Shown piece by piece: positions 23,107 to 31,684 of a stretch of 46,541 nt of DNA; within the stretch, counting starts at the first letter, position 1; every line of letters begins with the position of its first letter. The notes below the pieces were generated by a model. That model saw only the letters and a list, made by a program, of their open reading frames with translations. It searched no databases and was not told the DNA's origin. This stretch comes from Deinococcota bacterium (lineage in GTDB: Bacteria > Deinococcota > Deinococci > Deinococcales > Trueperaceae). Position numbers and translations under genes: made by a program. The DNA lies in assembly GCA_963170125.1 (NCBI GenBank), contig CAUJFI010000091.1, forward strand, positions 1 to 46,541, in the 5' to 3' direction.

Positions 23107-23841
23107 ATGTCTGACACCTCCGGCAGAACGAGAAGACCGCGCTGGTTGACCGTCTTCGGCCTGGTCACGCTCGCGGTGGTCGGCGTCGGCCTCTACGCCG
23201 CCCTCATCGTGAGCCCGCCCGACGTCAACCAGGGCGATCTCATCAGGGTGATGTACGCCCACGTCCCCGTCGCCTGGATCGGCTTCGCCGCGGTCGCCGC
23301 CTCGGCGTTCTGGGGCATGCTGTACCTCTGGCGCGGCCGGGCCCCGGACGACGTGCGCGCGCAAGCCACGGCCGAGGCCGCCCTCCTCTTCTCCGTCCTC
23401 ACCGTGATCGGCGGCATGACGTACAGCAAGCCGACGCTGAACACGTACTGGACGTGGGACGCCAAGCTCACGCTCACCGCCCTGATGGTCGCCCTCGTGG
23501 TCGGCTACTTCATCGTCCGCGCTCTCATCGAGGACCCGCAGCGGCGCGCCCGCGTCAGCGCTGTCATCATGCTCGTCGTACTCGTCAGCCTGCCCTTCAA
23601 TTACCTCGCGGCGGAGTGGTTCAGGACGCTGCACCCCGCCAAGAGCATCAACCTGGACGGCAGCGGCGTGACCATGGCCCCGGTGATGGTCAGGGTGCTC
23701 CTGATCAACGTCCTCGGCGGCGCCATGGTCTTCTTCTACTTCATCTCGGAACGCATACGCATCGGGCGGCTCGCGCTGGCCGACGACAAGACCTTCGACT
23801 CGGTCAGGGGCGTAGCGCGGGAGGTAGTCAGTGTCCGGTAA
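23107..23841 (+). CDS. ccmC: Heme exporter/heme-handling protein CcmC
   Basis: This is a 244-residue, six-helix membrane protein that loads heme onto CcmE. The tryptophan-rich WWD-type motif appears as NTYWTWDAKLT, flanked by the heme-ligand histidines in MYAHVPVAW and TLHPAKSI. AAGGAG lies 8 nt before the ATG. The end of the gene overlaps the start of ccmD by 11 nt in another frame. Confidence 0.95.
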   Translation: MSDTSGRTRRPRWLTVFGLVTLAVVGVGLYAALIVSPPDVNQGDLIRVMYAHVPVAWIGFAAVAASAFWGMLYLWRGRAPDDVRAQATAEAALLFSVLTVIGGMTYSKPTLNTYWTWDAKLTLTALMVALVVGYFIVRALIEDPQRRARVSAVIMLVVLVSLPFNYLAAEWFRTLHPAKSINLDGSGVTMAPVMVRVLLINVLGGAMVFFYFISERIRIGRLALADDKTFDSVRGVAREVVSVR

Positions 23842-23962
23842 CCTCAGCCACTGGACGTGGGTCGCCATCGCCTGGTTCGAAGTCCTCATCGCCTACGGGG
23901 GCTACCTCGCGTACCTGGGCTGGCGTGAGCGCCAGGCCAGGGCCAAGAGCAAGAGCGGATGA
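23831..23962 (+). CDS. ccmD: Small heme exporter subunit CcmD
   Basis: This is a 43-residue protein starting with GTG at 23831, inside the end of ccmC, and ending with a TGA that overlaps the ATG of ccmE. It reads MSGNLSHWTWVAIAWFEVLI and continues with AYGGYLAYLGWRERQ and a basic tail RARAKSKSG-like end. A single membrane helix followed by a positively charged cytoplasmic tail is exactly the CcmD pattern. CcmD helps release holo-CcmE from CcmABC. It is easily missed because of its size, GTG start and overlaps. Confidence 0.85.
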   Translation: MSGNLSHWTWVAIAWFEVLIAYGGYLAYLGWRERQARAKSKSG

Positions 23963-24387
23963 AGAAGATCGTCTACGCCCTCCTGGGCGTCGCGGTGCTC
24001 GCGGTGGCCGGTTTCCTCATCTCGAAGGCCCTGCAGTCCTCGCTCGTCTATTTCATCCTGCCGAGCGAGTACGCCCGCGACACCGCCGCCTTCGAGGGCA
24101 AGCGCGTCCGCCTCGGGGGGCTCGTGCAGGCCGGCAGCGTCCGGTTCGACGACGCGAAACTCCATCTCACCTTCCAGATCACGGATCACCTCAAGGACTA
24201 CCCGGTCCAGTACGACGGCGCGCCCCCCGACCTGTTCCAGGAGAACGGTGGGGTCGTCATCGAAGGGCGCTTCCACGACGGCGTCTTCGTGGGCGACAAC
24301 CTGCTCGTGAAGCACAGTAGCGACTACCATCCGCCCGCCGACGGCGAGCCCATCGACGTGGACGCGCTCAAGGAGTCCCTACGCTGA
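23959..24387 (+). CDS. ccmE: Periplasmic heme chaperone CcmE
   Basis: This 142-residue protein has an N-terminal membrane anchor (IVYALLGVAVLAVAGFLIS) and an OB-fold periplasmic domain. The heme-binding site is VKHSSDYHPP, with the covalent-heme His119 and axial Tyr123 spaced four apart as in E. coli CcmE (H130/Y134). EGKRVRLGGLVQAGSVRFDD and LHLTFQITDHLKDYPVQYDG are the conserved strands. The start overlaps the ccmD stop. It is the His-type rather than the rare Cys-type CcmE. Confidence 0.96.
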   Translation: MKKIVYALLGVAVLAVAGFLISKALQSSLVYFILPSEYARDTAAFEGKRVRLGGLVQAGSVRFDDAKLHLTFQITDHLKDYPVQYDGAPPDLFQENGGVVIEGRFHDGVFVGDNLLVKHSSDYHPPADGEPIDVDALKESLR

Positions 24388-24400
24388 CGGGGGCGCGTTG

Positions 24401-26404
24401 ATGTTCGACCTCGAGCTCGGTCCCCTCGGCAGCGCGAGCGTCTTCCTGGCGTTCGGCCTGGCCGTCTACGGCGCGGTGGCGGGCATCGTCGGCGCCGCCA
24501 GGCGCGACGCCCGCCTCCAGACGTCCGCCCGGCTCGCCGCCGTCGCGGGCTTCATCCTCGCGACGGCCGCGGTCGTCGTGATGCAAGCCGCGCTTCTAAC
24601 GAACGACTTCAGCGTCACCTACGTGGCCGGGCACTCGCGCATCGCCTCCCCGACGTGGGTGAAGGTCGTGACGATGTGGGCCGCCCTGGAGGGCTCCATC
24701 CTCCTCTGGTCCTGGCTCCTCACCGGCTACACGGCGCTGCTAGCCGTCACGGCGCCGTTGAGCCCGCTGCGCCCGTACGCCATCTCGATCATGCAGGCCG
24801 TCCAGGTCTTCTTCCTCGGCGTGCTCGCGTTCATCGCCAACCCGTTCAAGGTCGTTCCGCTGCCGCCGCTCGACGGCCCGGGCCCGAACGAGCTGCTCCA
24901 GAACCACTGGATGATGGCCGTGCACCCGCTGCTCATGTACCTGGGCTTCGTCGGGCTCACCGTGCCGTTCGCGTACGCCATGGCCGCACTCATCACGCGC
25001 CGGCCCGGCACCGAGTGGATGGCCCAGACGCGCCGCTGGACCTTGACGGGCTGGGGGTTCCTCTCCGGCGCCATCGTGGCGGGTGGCTGGTGGAGCTACG
25101 AGGTGCTCGGTTGGGGCGGTTACTGGGCGTGGGACCCCGTCGAGAACGTGAGCTTCATGCCGTGGCTGACCGCGACCGCGTTCATCCATAGCGTGCAGGT
25201 GCAGGAGCGGCGGCGCATGCTCAAGCCGTGGAACGTGCTGCTCATCGTCACCACGTTCTCGCTCTCGATCCTCGGCACGTTCCTGACGCGTTCCGGCGTC
25301 GTCTCCTCCGTCCACGCTTTCGGCAACGGGCCCGTCGGGCCAGCCTTCCTCGTCTTCTTCCTGTTGGTGACGCTGACCGCGTTCGGGCTGCTCGCCCTGC
25401 GCTGGGACGACGTCAGGGACCGCGCCGACCTCGACTCCATCGTGAGCCGCGAGGGCAGCTTCCTCGGCGTCAACATCCTCTTCGTCACCCTCACGGCCGC
25501 GGTCCTGCTCGGGACCCTCTTCCCCCTGATCGTCGAGGCCTTCACGGGCGACAAGGTCACGGTCGGCGCCCCGTTCTTCGACCAGACGACCCTGCCCCTC
25601 TGGCTGCTCGTGCTGGCGCTCATGGGCATCGGGCCGCTCCTGCCGTGGCGCCGGGCAGAGCAGCAGCGCCTCGCGCGCAACCTCGCGCTGCTCACGGGCG
25701 CCCTCGTCGTCTCCGGCGCGCTCGCGTGGCTGCTCGGAGTGCACAAGGTCTACCCGGCGCTGACCGTTGCGCTGGCCGGCTACAACCTCATGAGCCTCTA
25801 CCTGCTCCTGTCCGGCGCCCTCGTCCCGCGCCTCCGGCTCGCCAACCGCGGCGCCTTGCATGTGCTCCGCTCCTACGCGGTAGAGAGCCGCAGGCGCGTC
25901 GGGAGCATGATCGTGCACTTCGCCGTCGTGATCGTCGCGGTCGGTGTCGCCTTCAGCTCCGGCTACCGGGTCGATGAGCAGATCCGGCTGGATTTCGGCA
26001 GCAGCGCCGAGTTCTCCGGCTACACGCTGACGGCCGTCGACCGCTTCATGGAGCGCACGCCCGCGCGTATCAGCGCCGGCGCGGTGATCGAGGTGACGCG
26101 CGGCGGCAGACCCGTCACCACCCTGCGCCCGCGCCTCAACCTCTTCGGGGAGGCGGGCCGCACGGTCCCCACCCCCGCCGTCTACTACACCGCGACGCAC
26201 GACCTCTACCTGAACCTGAACAGCAGCGTCGGCCCCGACACGACGTTCGTCGTGCTGCGCGTCGTCAAGAGCCCGCTCGTCACCTGGATCTGGGTGGGCG
26301 GCGCCATCCTCCTGTTCGGCACCGCCTACTCGCTCGGGGGCGGCCGCAGGCCGGCGACGGCCCGGGCCGTCGCCGGCGAGAAGCCCGAGGGCGCGCCGGC
26401 ATGA
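24401..26404 (+). CDS. ccmF: Cytochrome c heme lyase subunit CcmF
   Basis: This is a 667-residue polytopic membrane protein of the heme ligation complex CcmFH. The WWD domain is VLGWGGYWAWDPVENVSFMP, and flanking histidines occur in YVAGHSRIASP, NHWMMAVHPLLMYLG and FIHSVQV; FLTRSGVVSSVHAFG is also conserved. It contains about 14 or more helices and a periplasmic C-terminal domain (about residues 515-630) before a last helix. I prefer the ATG at 24401 over the TTG directly before it. Its stop overlaps the ccmG start. Confidence 0.96.
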   Translation: MFDLELGPLGSASVFLAFGLAVYGAVAGIVGAARRDARLQTSARLAAVAGFILATAAVVVMQAALLTNDFSVTYVAGHSRIASPTWVKVVTMWAALEGSILLWSWLLTGYTALLAVTAPLSPLRPYAISIMQAVQVFFLGVLAFIANPFKVVPLPPLDGPGPNELLQNHWMMAVHPLLMYLGFVGLTVPFAYAMAALITRRPGTEWMAQTRRWTLTGWGFLSGAIVAGGWWSYEVLGWGGYWAWDPVENVSFMPWLTATAFIHSVQVQERRRMLKPWNVLLIVTTFSLSILGTFLTRSGVVSSVHAFGNGPVGPAFLVFFLLVTLTAFGLLALRWDDVRDRADLDSIVSREGSFLGVNILFVTLTAAVLLGTLFPLIVEAFTGDKVTVGAPFFDQTTLPLWLLVLALMGIGPLLPWRRAEQQRLARNLALLTGALVVSGALAWLLGVHKVYPALTVALAGYNLMSLYLLLSGALVPRLRLANRGALHVLRSYAVESRRRVGSMIVHFAVVIVAVGVAFSSGYRVDEQIRLDFGSSAEFSGYTLTAVDRFMERTPARISAGAVIEVTRGGRPVTTLRPRLNLFGEAGRTVPTPAVYYTATHDLYLNLNSSVGPDTTFVVLRVVKSPLVTWIWVGGAILLFGTAYSLGGGRRPATARAVAGEKPEGAPA

Positions 26405-26952
26405 AGCTCCGCCGCATCGCCCTGATCGCCGTCGTCGTCGCGGCCATCGGCGCGCTCTTCGCGTTCGGGCTCCTGCGGGGCAACCCTGACGACCGCAACA
26501 TCACGTCCAACCTCATCGGCAAACCCGCGCCGACCTTCGCGCTGCCCCTCTACGAGCGGTACTGGCCCGACTACGGCGAGACCTTCTCGCTGCAGGCACA
26601 CGTCGGCCGGCCGCTCGTCATCAACTTCTGGGCGTCGTGGTGCCTGCCGTGTTACGAGGAAGCGCCCGTCCTGCAGCAGGCGTGGCAGACCTACGGGCCC
26701 CAGGGCGTGCAGTTCGTCGGCATCCAGACGCAAGACCGCGACAAGCGCGACGAGGGGCGGACGTTCATCGCTCGCTTCAACCTCGGCTTCCCCAACGTGC
26801 TCGACAACGACAGCCTCGTCGGTGTGGATTGGGCGCTGTACGGCGTGCCGGAGACGTTCTTCGTCGACGCGAGCGGCAAGGTCGTGGCCAAGCACATCGG
26901 GCCCGTGACGGCCGCCGTGCTCGACCAGCAACTCGGAGCGTTGCTCAGGTGA
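26401..26952 (+). CDS. ccmG: Thiol:disulfide interchange protein CcmG/DsbE
   Basis: This is a 183-residue membrane-anchored periplasmic thioredoxin-fold protein that keeps apocytochrome CxxCH cysteines reduced. The anchor is IALIAVVVAAIGALFAFGLL and the active site is FWASWCLPCYEEAP (Cys81, Cys84). IGKPAPTFALPL and GVPETFFVDASGKVV with the cis-Pro (VPET) are standard. It receives electrons from CcdA. Start and stop overlap the neighbours (ATGA before, GTGA after). Confidence 0.96.
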   Translation: MKLRRIALIAVVVAAIGALFAFGLLRGNPDDRNITSNLIGKPAPTFALPLYERYWPDYGETFSLQAHVGRPLVINFWASWCLPCYEEAPVLQQAWQTYGPQGVQFVGIQTQDRDKRDEGRTFIARFNLGFPNVLDNDSLVGVDWALYGVPETFFVDASGKVVAKHIGPVTAAVLDQQLGALLR

Positions 26953-27473
26953 GACGCGTAGCGACCCTCACCCGCGCGCTGCTCGCCGCCGCAGCCCTCG
27001 CCCTCGCGACCCTCGCGGGCGCCCAGGACGTCACGGCAGCGCCGAGCGTCCAGATCGGTTCGCGCGCGTTCGACATCTCGCGCAACCTGCGCTGCCCAGT
27101 TTGCACTTCCGAGAGCGTCGCCGACTCCAGCGCCGAGATCGCCCAACAGATGCGGAGCCTCATCCAGGAGAAGATCGACGAGGGGTTGAGCGACGCCCAG
27201 ATCTACGCGTTCTTCCAGGCCCGCTACGGCGATTGGATCCTCCTCGACCCACCCAAACGCGGCGTCCATCTCCTCGTCTGGCTCCTGCCCGTCCTGGTCG
27301 GGGCGACGGCCATCGTCGTCGTCGTCGGCATGACGCGGCGGTGGCTGGCGGCCGCGGCCAAGGCGGAGCCCGCCAACCCCGCCGACCTGGAGCGGGTCAG
27401 GGCGGCCCTCGCCGACGCCGCGGCCAACCCCGACCAACGAGACACGGGCGACGCAACCGGCGAGGACGGCTGA
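26949..27473 (+). CDS. ccmH: Cytochrome c maturation protein CcmH/CycL
   Basis: This is a 174-residue protein with a signal peptide (ALLAAAALALATLAGAQ) and the redox motif LRCPVCTSESVADS (Cys49, Cys52). A three-helix domain, EIAQQMRSLIQEKIDEGLSD and YGDWILLDPP, follows, then one membrane helix (LLVWLLPVLVGATAIVVVV). It reduces apocytochrome cysteines and presents them to CcmF. The GTG at 26949 overlaps the ccmG stop; the frame stays open upstream but only as shadow of ccmG. The acidic C-terminal tail (about 40 residues after the helix) is longer than in simple CcmH. Confidence 0.95.
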   Translation: MRRVATLTRALLAAAALALATLAGAQDVTAAPSVQIGSRAFDISRNLRCPVCTSESVADSSAEIAQQMRSLIQEKIDEGLSDAQIYAFFQARYGDWILLDPPKRGVHLLVWLLPVLVGATAIVVVVGMTRRWLAAAAKAEPANPADLERVRAALADAAANPDQRDTGDATGEDG

Positions 27474-27476
27474 GGC

Positions 27477-28997
27477 GTGCTTACCACCATCGTCGTAGGG
27501 CTTCTCGTCCTGATCGCGTTCTTCTACGTCGCCATCCCGCTCCTGGCGCCCGACCAGGTGGACCGGCTCCCCGACGACCGCGACCCGCAGCTCGTGGACC
27601 TGAACGAGGAGAAGGCCGCCCTCCTGCGCGCCATCCAGGAGCTCGACGCGCGCGTCGACCTGCCGGCCGAGCGTCGCAGGCAGCTGCACGAGCGTTACGA
27701 GGCGAAGGCCGCCAAGGTCATCGCCGCCATCGACGAGCGCGAGGCCGCGCTTGCGGGCAGGGCATCCAAGCGCGAGCGTAGGGAGACGAAGCGCGTCCCC
27801 GTCGGCGCCGTTGTCGTACTCGGCGCCTTCTTGCTGCTCGCCGCCGCCGTCCCGACCTACGTCCTACCCCGCGTGAGCAGCACCGACACCATCACGACGA
27901 CCGACGTGGACGTGGCCCAGCAGCTGCAGGCGGCCCAGCGCGCCGCGCAGGCCGACCCGTCCGCCGAGAACCTGCTGGCGCTCGGCGACATCTACCTGGG
28001 CCTGCAGCGCCTCGACGAGGCGGAGACGACCTACCGGCGCATCGTCGACGAGCTGAGCCCCGTACCCGGTGCCGCCTACAAGCGCCTCGCCGTCCTCGCC
28101 CTGCAGCGCGACCTGACGCAGGCTCAGGGCTGGCTCGAACTCGCTCGCGGCGCTGAGCCGGACGACGCCGAGACGCTCTACCTGCTCGGCGAGGTAGCGT
28201 TCGCCCGCGGCGACCTCGAGCGCGCGGAGGACGCCTTCGAGGCGTTCGCCGCCACCCCGGACGGGGCCGCCGACCCTACGGTGCAGCGGCGCATCGAGCT
28301 CATCGGACGCGTGCGCCCCCTCCAGGCGGCCGTGCTCGCCGACCCGTCCGAAGAGAACCTCCTTGCCCTTGGCGACGCCTATTGGGAGGCGAGCGAGCCG
28401 CAGAAGGCCGTCGAGAGCTACTTCAAGGTCCTCACCGATCACGACGCTACCCAACCGCGGGCCCTCGCCCGCACGGGCCAGCTCCTCTACCTCGCCGGCC
28501 GACCCAGCGACGCCGTCGGCGCCATCGAGCGGGCGGCCGTGTCCGCCGGGGGCGTGGCCGCGCTCGAGCCGGACGCCGTCATGACGCTCGCCGACGCCTA
28601 CGCCCAGACGGGCGCTTGGGAGGAGGCGGCCCGGACCTACGACCTCTACGCCGAGCTGGTCGGCCCGGAGCTGGGCGCGGCGGCCAAGGCCCTCGCCGAA
28701 TCGGCGCGCACACAGGCGAGCGGCGGAGCAGCGGGCGGAACGGACGCCACAAGCCTCGCGGCCGTCGGGAGGCAGGTCTTCTCCGCCAACTGCGTCGAGT
28801 GCCACGGCCAGCGGGGCGAGGGCGGCATGGGCGCTCAGCTCGCCGGCAACCCGCGCGCCGCCAACGAGGCCAACGTGCGAGACGCCGTGCGCTTCGGCCG
28901 CGGCATGATGCCCGCGTTCCAGGCGGCGCTCGCGCCGGAGCAGGTCGACGCCGTGGTGGCCTACGTGACCCGGGTCCTCTCCCAGAGCGAGCTCTAG
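27477..28997 (+). CDS. CcmI-like TPR protein fused to a C-terminal cytochrome c domain
   Basis: This 506-residue protein begins like CcmI/CycH: a first membrane helix (LTTIVVGLLVLIAFFYVAIP), a cytoplasmic charged coiled loop (about residues 23-104, DLNEEKAALLRAIQELD), a second helix (about 105-128, GAVVVLGAFLLLAAAVPTYV) and a periplasmic run of tetratricopeptide repeats (about 140-410). It then continues into a class I cytochrome c domain: NCVECHGQRGEGGMG has CxxCH at 439-443, and RGMMPAFQ supplies the axial Met (477 or 478). CcmI normally ends after the TPRs and binds the C-terminus of apocytochromes. Here the chaperone would carry a heme-binding client domain in the correct compartment. The GTG start lies 3 nt after the ccmH stop. 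Each half is clear; the fused role is inference. Confidence 0.9.
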   Translation: MLTTIVVGLLVLIAFFYVAIPLLAPDQVDRLPDDRDPQLVDLNEEKAALLRAIQELDARVDLPAERRRQLHERYEAKAAKVIAAIDEREAALAGRASKRERRETKRVPVGAVVVLGAFLLLAAAVPTYVLPRVSSTDTITTTDVDVAQQLQAAQRAAQADPSAENLLALGDIYLGLQRLDEAETTYRRIVDELSPVPGAAYKRLAVLALQRDLTQAQGWLELARGAEPDDAETLYLLGEVAFARGDLERAEDAFEAFAATPDGAADPTVQRRIELIGRVRPLQAAVLADPSEENLLALGDAYWEASEPQKAVESYFKVLTDHDATQPRALARTGQLLYLAGRPSDAVGAIERAAVSAGGVAALEPDAVMTLADAYAQTGAWEEAARTYDLYAELVGPELGAAAKALAESARTQASGGAAGGTDATSLAAVGRQVFSANCVECHGQRGEGGMGAQLAGNPRAANEANVRDAVRFGRGMMPAFQAALAPEQVDAVVAYVTRVLSQSEL

Positions 28998-29002
28998 CGA
29001 CC

Positions 29003-29587
29003 GTGGCGGAGTCGCTCTCCAGGCGGGAGCTGATCAAGTGGCTGTGGCGCGTGCCCGTGCTCGCTGCGCTCCTCGGCGGCGGCTACGGCGTCTACGAGGC
29101 AATCAACGTCCACTTCCTGAAGCGCAACCCCGCCGCCGAGCCGGAGTTCGACCGGGTTGCCGACGTCGCGGTGGGCACCGTGGCCGCGTTCTCCAACATG
29201 TGGGACGAGGTCGCCTTCGAGCTGCCTTCCGGCGCCCCGAACGGTGGGCCCATGCCGGCGTTGGCGGTACGCCTGCCCGGCCCCGTCGCCGGCGGCCTGA
29301 CAGTCGACAGCGGCGTGGGGGCGCCCAGCGCCCACCTGGTCGCCTTCAGCCGCGTCTGCACCCACCAGCACTGCATCGTGGTGCTCAACCGCGACGTAGA
29401 CGCCATCAACTTCGGTTTCAACTACGCGACCGACGGCCCGAAACTCACTTGCCCGTGCCACCTGAGCGTCTTCGATCCCATGCGCGGCGGCCGCGCGGTG
29501 AGCGGTCCGGCCGTCCTGCCACTGCCGCGCGTACGGCTCGAGCTGCGCGGGACCGCCGTGGTGGCTACGGGCATCGAACGGGCTTGA
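29003..29587 (+). CDS. Tat-exported Rieske [2Fe-2S] protein
   Basis: This 194-residue protein starts at GTG 29003, 5 nt after the fusion gene. LSRRELIKWLWRVPVLAALL is a twin-arginine signal/anchor, as in bc1-type Rieske proteins that are exported folded. The cluster is bound by VCTHQHCIVV and CPCHLSVFDP: both Cys-His pairs and both disulfide cysteines are present, but the usual Gly residues (CTHxGC and CPCHGS) are replaced by His and Leu. A domain of this size suits a quinol oxidase or alternative complex electron carrier. No cytochrome b gene is adjacent, so its partner is unknown. Placement at the end of the ccm run suggests a role in the same respiratory chain. Confidence 0.9.
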   Translation: MAESLSRRELIKWLWRVPVLAALLGGGYGVYEAINVHFLKRNPAAEPEFDRVADVAVGTVAAFSNMWDEVAFELPSGAPNGGPMPALAVRLPGPVAGGLTVDSGVGAPSAHLVAFSRVCTHQHCIVVLNRDVDAINFGFNYATDGPKLTCPCHLSVFDPMRGGRAVSGPAVLPLPRVRLELRGTAVVATGIERA

Positions 29588-29663
29588 GCCTTATCATCTT
29601 CGTTGGCGACGCGCCCGGGCAACGATCACCACCCCTGCGCCCCTACCCGACTGGAGGTCGAGC

Positions 29664-30782
29664 ATGAACCCACTGCTGCGCTTGAGGCAGTTCGGACAGA
29701 CGGTCTACCTTGACGAGTTCCGCCGCTCGTGGCTCACGAACGGCACGCTCCAAGCGATGATCGACGAGGATGGGCTGGCTGGGGTCACCTCCAACCCCGC
29801 CATCTTCCAGAAGGCGATCGTCGAGAGCCACGACTACGACGACGCCATCGCCGAGCTGGCGCGCGCCGGCCTGGCGCCATACGCGACCTACGAGGAGCTG
29901 ACCGTCGCGGACATCGGCGCCGCCGCCGACCTCTTTCGCCCGCTGTACGACGCCTCGAAGCGGGTCGACGGCTTCGTCTCCCTCGAGGTCTCGCCGCATC
30001 TCGCCAACGACGAGGAGGGCACGGTCGCGGAGGCCCTACACTTGTCGCGGCGGCTGGATCGGCCCAACGTGTTCATCAAGGTCCCGGCTACCGACGCCGG
30101 GGTGCCAGCGATCAGGCGCCTCATCGCGGCGGGCGTCAACGTCAACGTCACGCTGCTCTTCTCCCTCGAGCGTTACCGCCAGGTGGCGGAGGCCTACCTC
30201 GCGGGCTTGGAGGAGCGCCTCGCCGCCGGCCTGGGTGTGAACGTCGAGTCGGTCGCGAGCTTCTTCCTGAGCCGCATCGACGTGATGATCGACCCGCGGC
30301 TCGACGAACTCGCCAGGCAGCCCGTGCCGCAGGCCCACGCCGCGCGGCAACTGCGCGGCACCGCCGCGGTGGCGAGCGCGAAAAGCGCCTACGTCATCTA
30401 CGAGGGGCTCTTCGGCGCGGCGAACGAGCGCTTCGCCCGCCTGCGCGCGGCCGGCGCGCGGCCGCAGCGGCTCCTGTGGGCCTCGACGAGCACTAAGGAC
30501 CCGAACTACCCGGACCTCAAGTACGTCGAGCCCCTCGTGGGGCCCGACACCATCAACACGCTCCCGCTCGCCACGCTCGAGGCCTACCGGGACCACGGCG
30601 ACCCGGCCTCGCGCATCCAGGAGGGCGGCGCGGACGCCCGGGCCATGCTCCAGGCCCTCTCGGGCGTCGGCATCGACCTGGACGCCGTGACCACCAAGCT
30701 CGAGGAGGAGGGCGTCGTCAAGTTCGTCAAGGCGTTCGACGACATCATGGCGGCGCTGGCAGGGGCGCTCGCCGCGCGCTGA
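29664..30782 (+). CDS. tal: Transaldolase
   Basis: This is a 372-residue transaldolase of the pentose phosphate pathway, exchanging a dihydroxyacetone unit between sedoheptulose-7-P and glyceraldehyde-3-P through a Lys Schiff base. GVTSNPAIFQKAI is the N-terminal signature, VFIKVPATDAGVPAIRRLI and NVTLLFSLERY line the barrel, and the catalytic lysine is in LWASTSTKDPNYPDL. Length fits the long (TalB-like/Mycobacterium-type) class. GGAGG lies shortly before the ATG. It stands alone and is followed by a hairpin terminator. Confidence 0.97.
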   Translation: MNPLLRLRQFGQTVYLDEFRRSWLTNGTLQAMIDEDGLAGVTSNPAIFQKAIVESHDYDDAIAELARAGLAPYATYEELTVADIGAAADLFRPLYDASKRVDGFVSLEVSPHLANDEEGTVAEALHLSRRLDRPNVFIKVPATDAGVPAIRRLIAAGVNVNVTLLFSLERYRQVAEAYLAGLEERLAAGLGVNVESVASFFLSRIDVMIDPRLDELARQPVPQAHAARQLRGTAAVASAKSAYVIYEGLFGAANERFARLRAAGARPQRLLWASTSTKDPNYPDLKYVEPLVGPDTINTLPLATLEAYRDHGDPASRIQEGGADARAMLQALSGVGIDLDAVTTKLEEEGVVKFVKAFDDIMAALAGALAAR

Positions 30783-30845
30783 GAGAAGGGCGCTGAGCGC
30801 GCGTAAGTAGACGTCGTGCCGCGAGCCGGCCACGACGGTACCTGT

Positions 30846-30865
30846 GGGGCGCCCACTGGCGCCCC
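30846..30865. terminator. Bidirectional terminator hairpin
   Basis: GGGGCGCC and GGCGCCCC pair around a CACT loop, followed by TT. It lies between the convergent transaldolase and SURF1 genes. Confidence 0.6.
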
Positions 30866-30870
30866 TTGCG

Positions 30871-31647
30871 CTAGGCGCGAGCACTCCGGCGCGTCGTGGA
30901 GCGGAGCAGGAACGCGTAGCCGATGGCGCCGACGAGCGCCATGCCGAACCATTGCAGCGCGTAGCCCAGGTGGGGCCCCTCGCCCATCTCCATGGGCGGG
31001 AGCGGCTCGGGGAGCCGCTGGGGGTTCGGGGGTGTCTGCTGCCGCAGCACGACGTAGGCGTCGACGAGCGGGTAGGGCATCTGCGGCGCCAGGCGCGCGA
31101 TGTCGACGTAGAAGCTCTGCACCAGGGCGCCCTCGGGCGGATCGTGGGCGGCGATGGCGGCCAGCGGCCCCGTGGGGGGCGTCTGGGGCGCCCTGAGTTC
31201 GCCCGTGACGCTCACGCTGCCGGCGGGCGGCAGGGCGTCCGTGACGGGCACCGAGTCGCGGTCGTAAGGCACCCAGCCGCGCTCGACGAGCACGGCGCTG
31301 CCGCTACTCTCGCCCGCGGAGTCGTCGAGCACGAGCGGCGTGAGCAGGTTGAAACCGGGTCGCCCGTCGAGCGAGCGCCCGCGCAGGAGCACCTCGTGCT
31401 CCGGGTCGAACGTGCCGACGGCCGTGACCTCCGCATACTCCGGCACCTCGGCGCCTGGCACCAGCACGTCGGCGAGGGGCCGAGGCGGGAGGTGGGTCCG
31501 CGAGTCGACGATGGCGTTCCTGGCCCTGCGCTGGTCGAGGCGCCGCAGCTGCCAGAAGCCGAAGTTGATGAACAGGCCGATCATCACTAGCGCGAGCACG
31601 TGGCCGACCAACCAGCGGCCGCGCAGGAGTACCGGCTTGGAGCTCAT
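30871..31647 (-). CDS. SURF1-family cytochrome oxidase assembly protein
   Basis: This 258-residue protein has an N-terminal helix (VGHVLALVMIGLFINFGFWQ) directly followed by the SURF1 signature FGFWQLRRLDQRRARNA and a C-terminal helix with the family motif HLGYALQWFGMALVGAIGYA. Between them is the periplasmic domain with GRPGFNLLTPLVL and VLVERGWVP. SURF1 binds heme A and passes it to subunit I of the aa3/ba3 cytochrome oxidase. It is the last gene of ctaA-ctaB-SURF1, 37 nt after ctaB. Confidence 0.95.
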   Translation of the reverse strand: MSSKPVLLRGRWLVGHVLALVMIGLFINFGFWQLRRLDQRRARNAIVDSRTHLPPRPLADVLVPGAEVPEYAEVTAVGTFDPEHEVLLRGRSLDGRPGFNLLTPLVLDDSAGESSGSAVLVERGWVPYDRDSVPVTDALPPAGSVSVTGELRAPQTPPTGPLAAIAAHDPPEGALVQSFYVDIARLAPQMPYPLVDAYVVLRQQTPPNPQRLPEPLPPMEMGEGPHLGYALQWFGMALVGAIGYAFLLRSTTRRSARA

Positions 31648-31684
31648 CCTTCGACCCCCCGGGCCGCCACGGTCGCGTCCACGA

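Noticed and set aside
26637..27473. A longer ccmH starting inside ccmG
   Set aside because: The added part is Arg/Pro-rich shadow; GTG 26949 starts directly at a signal peptide and overlaps the ccmG stop.
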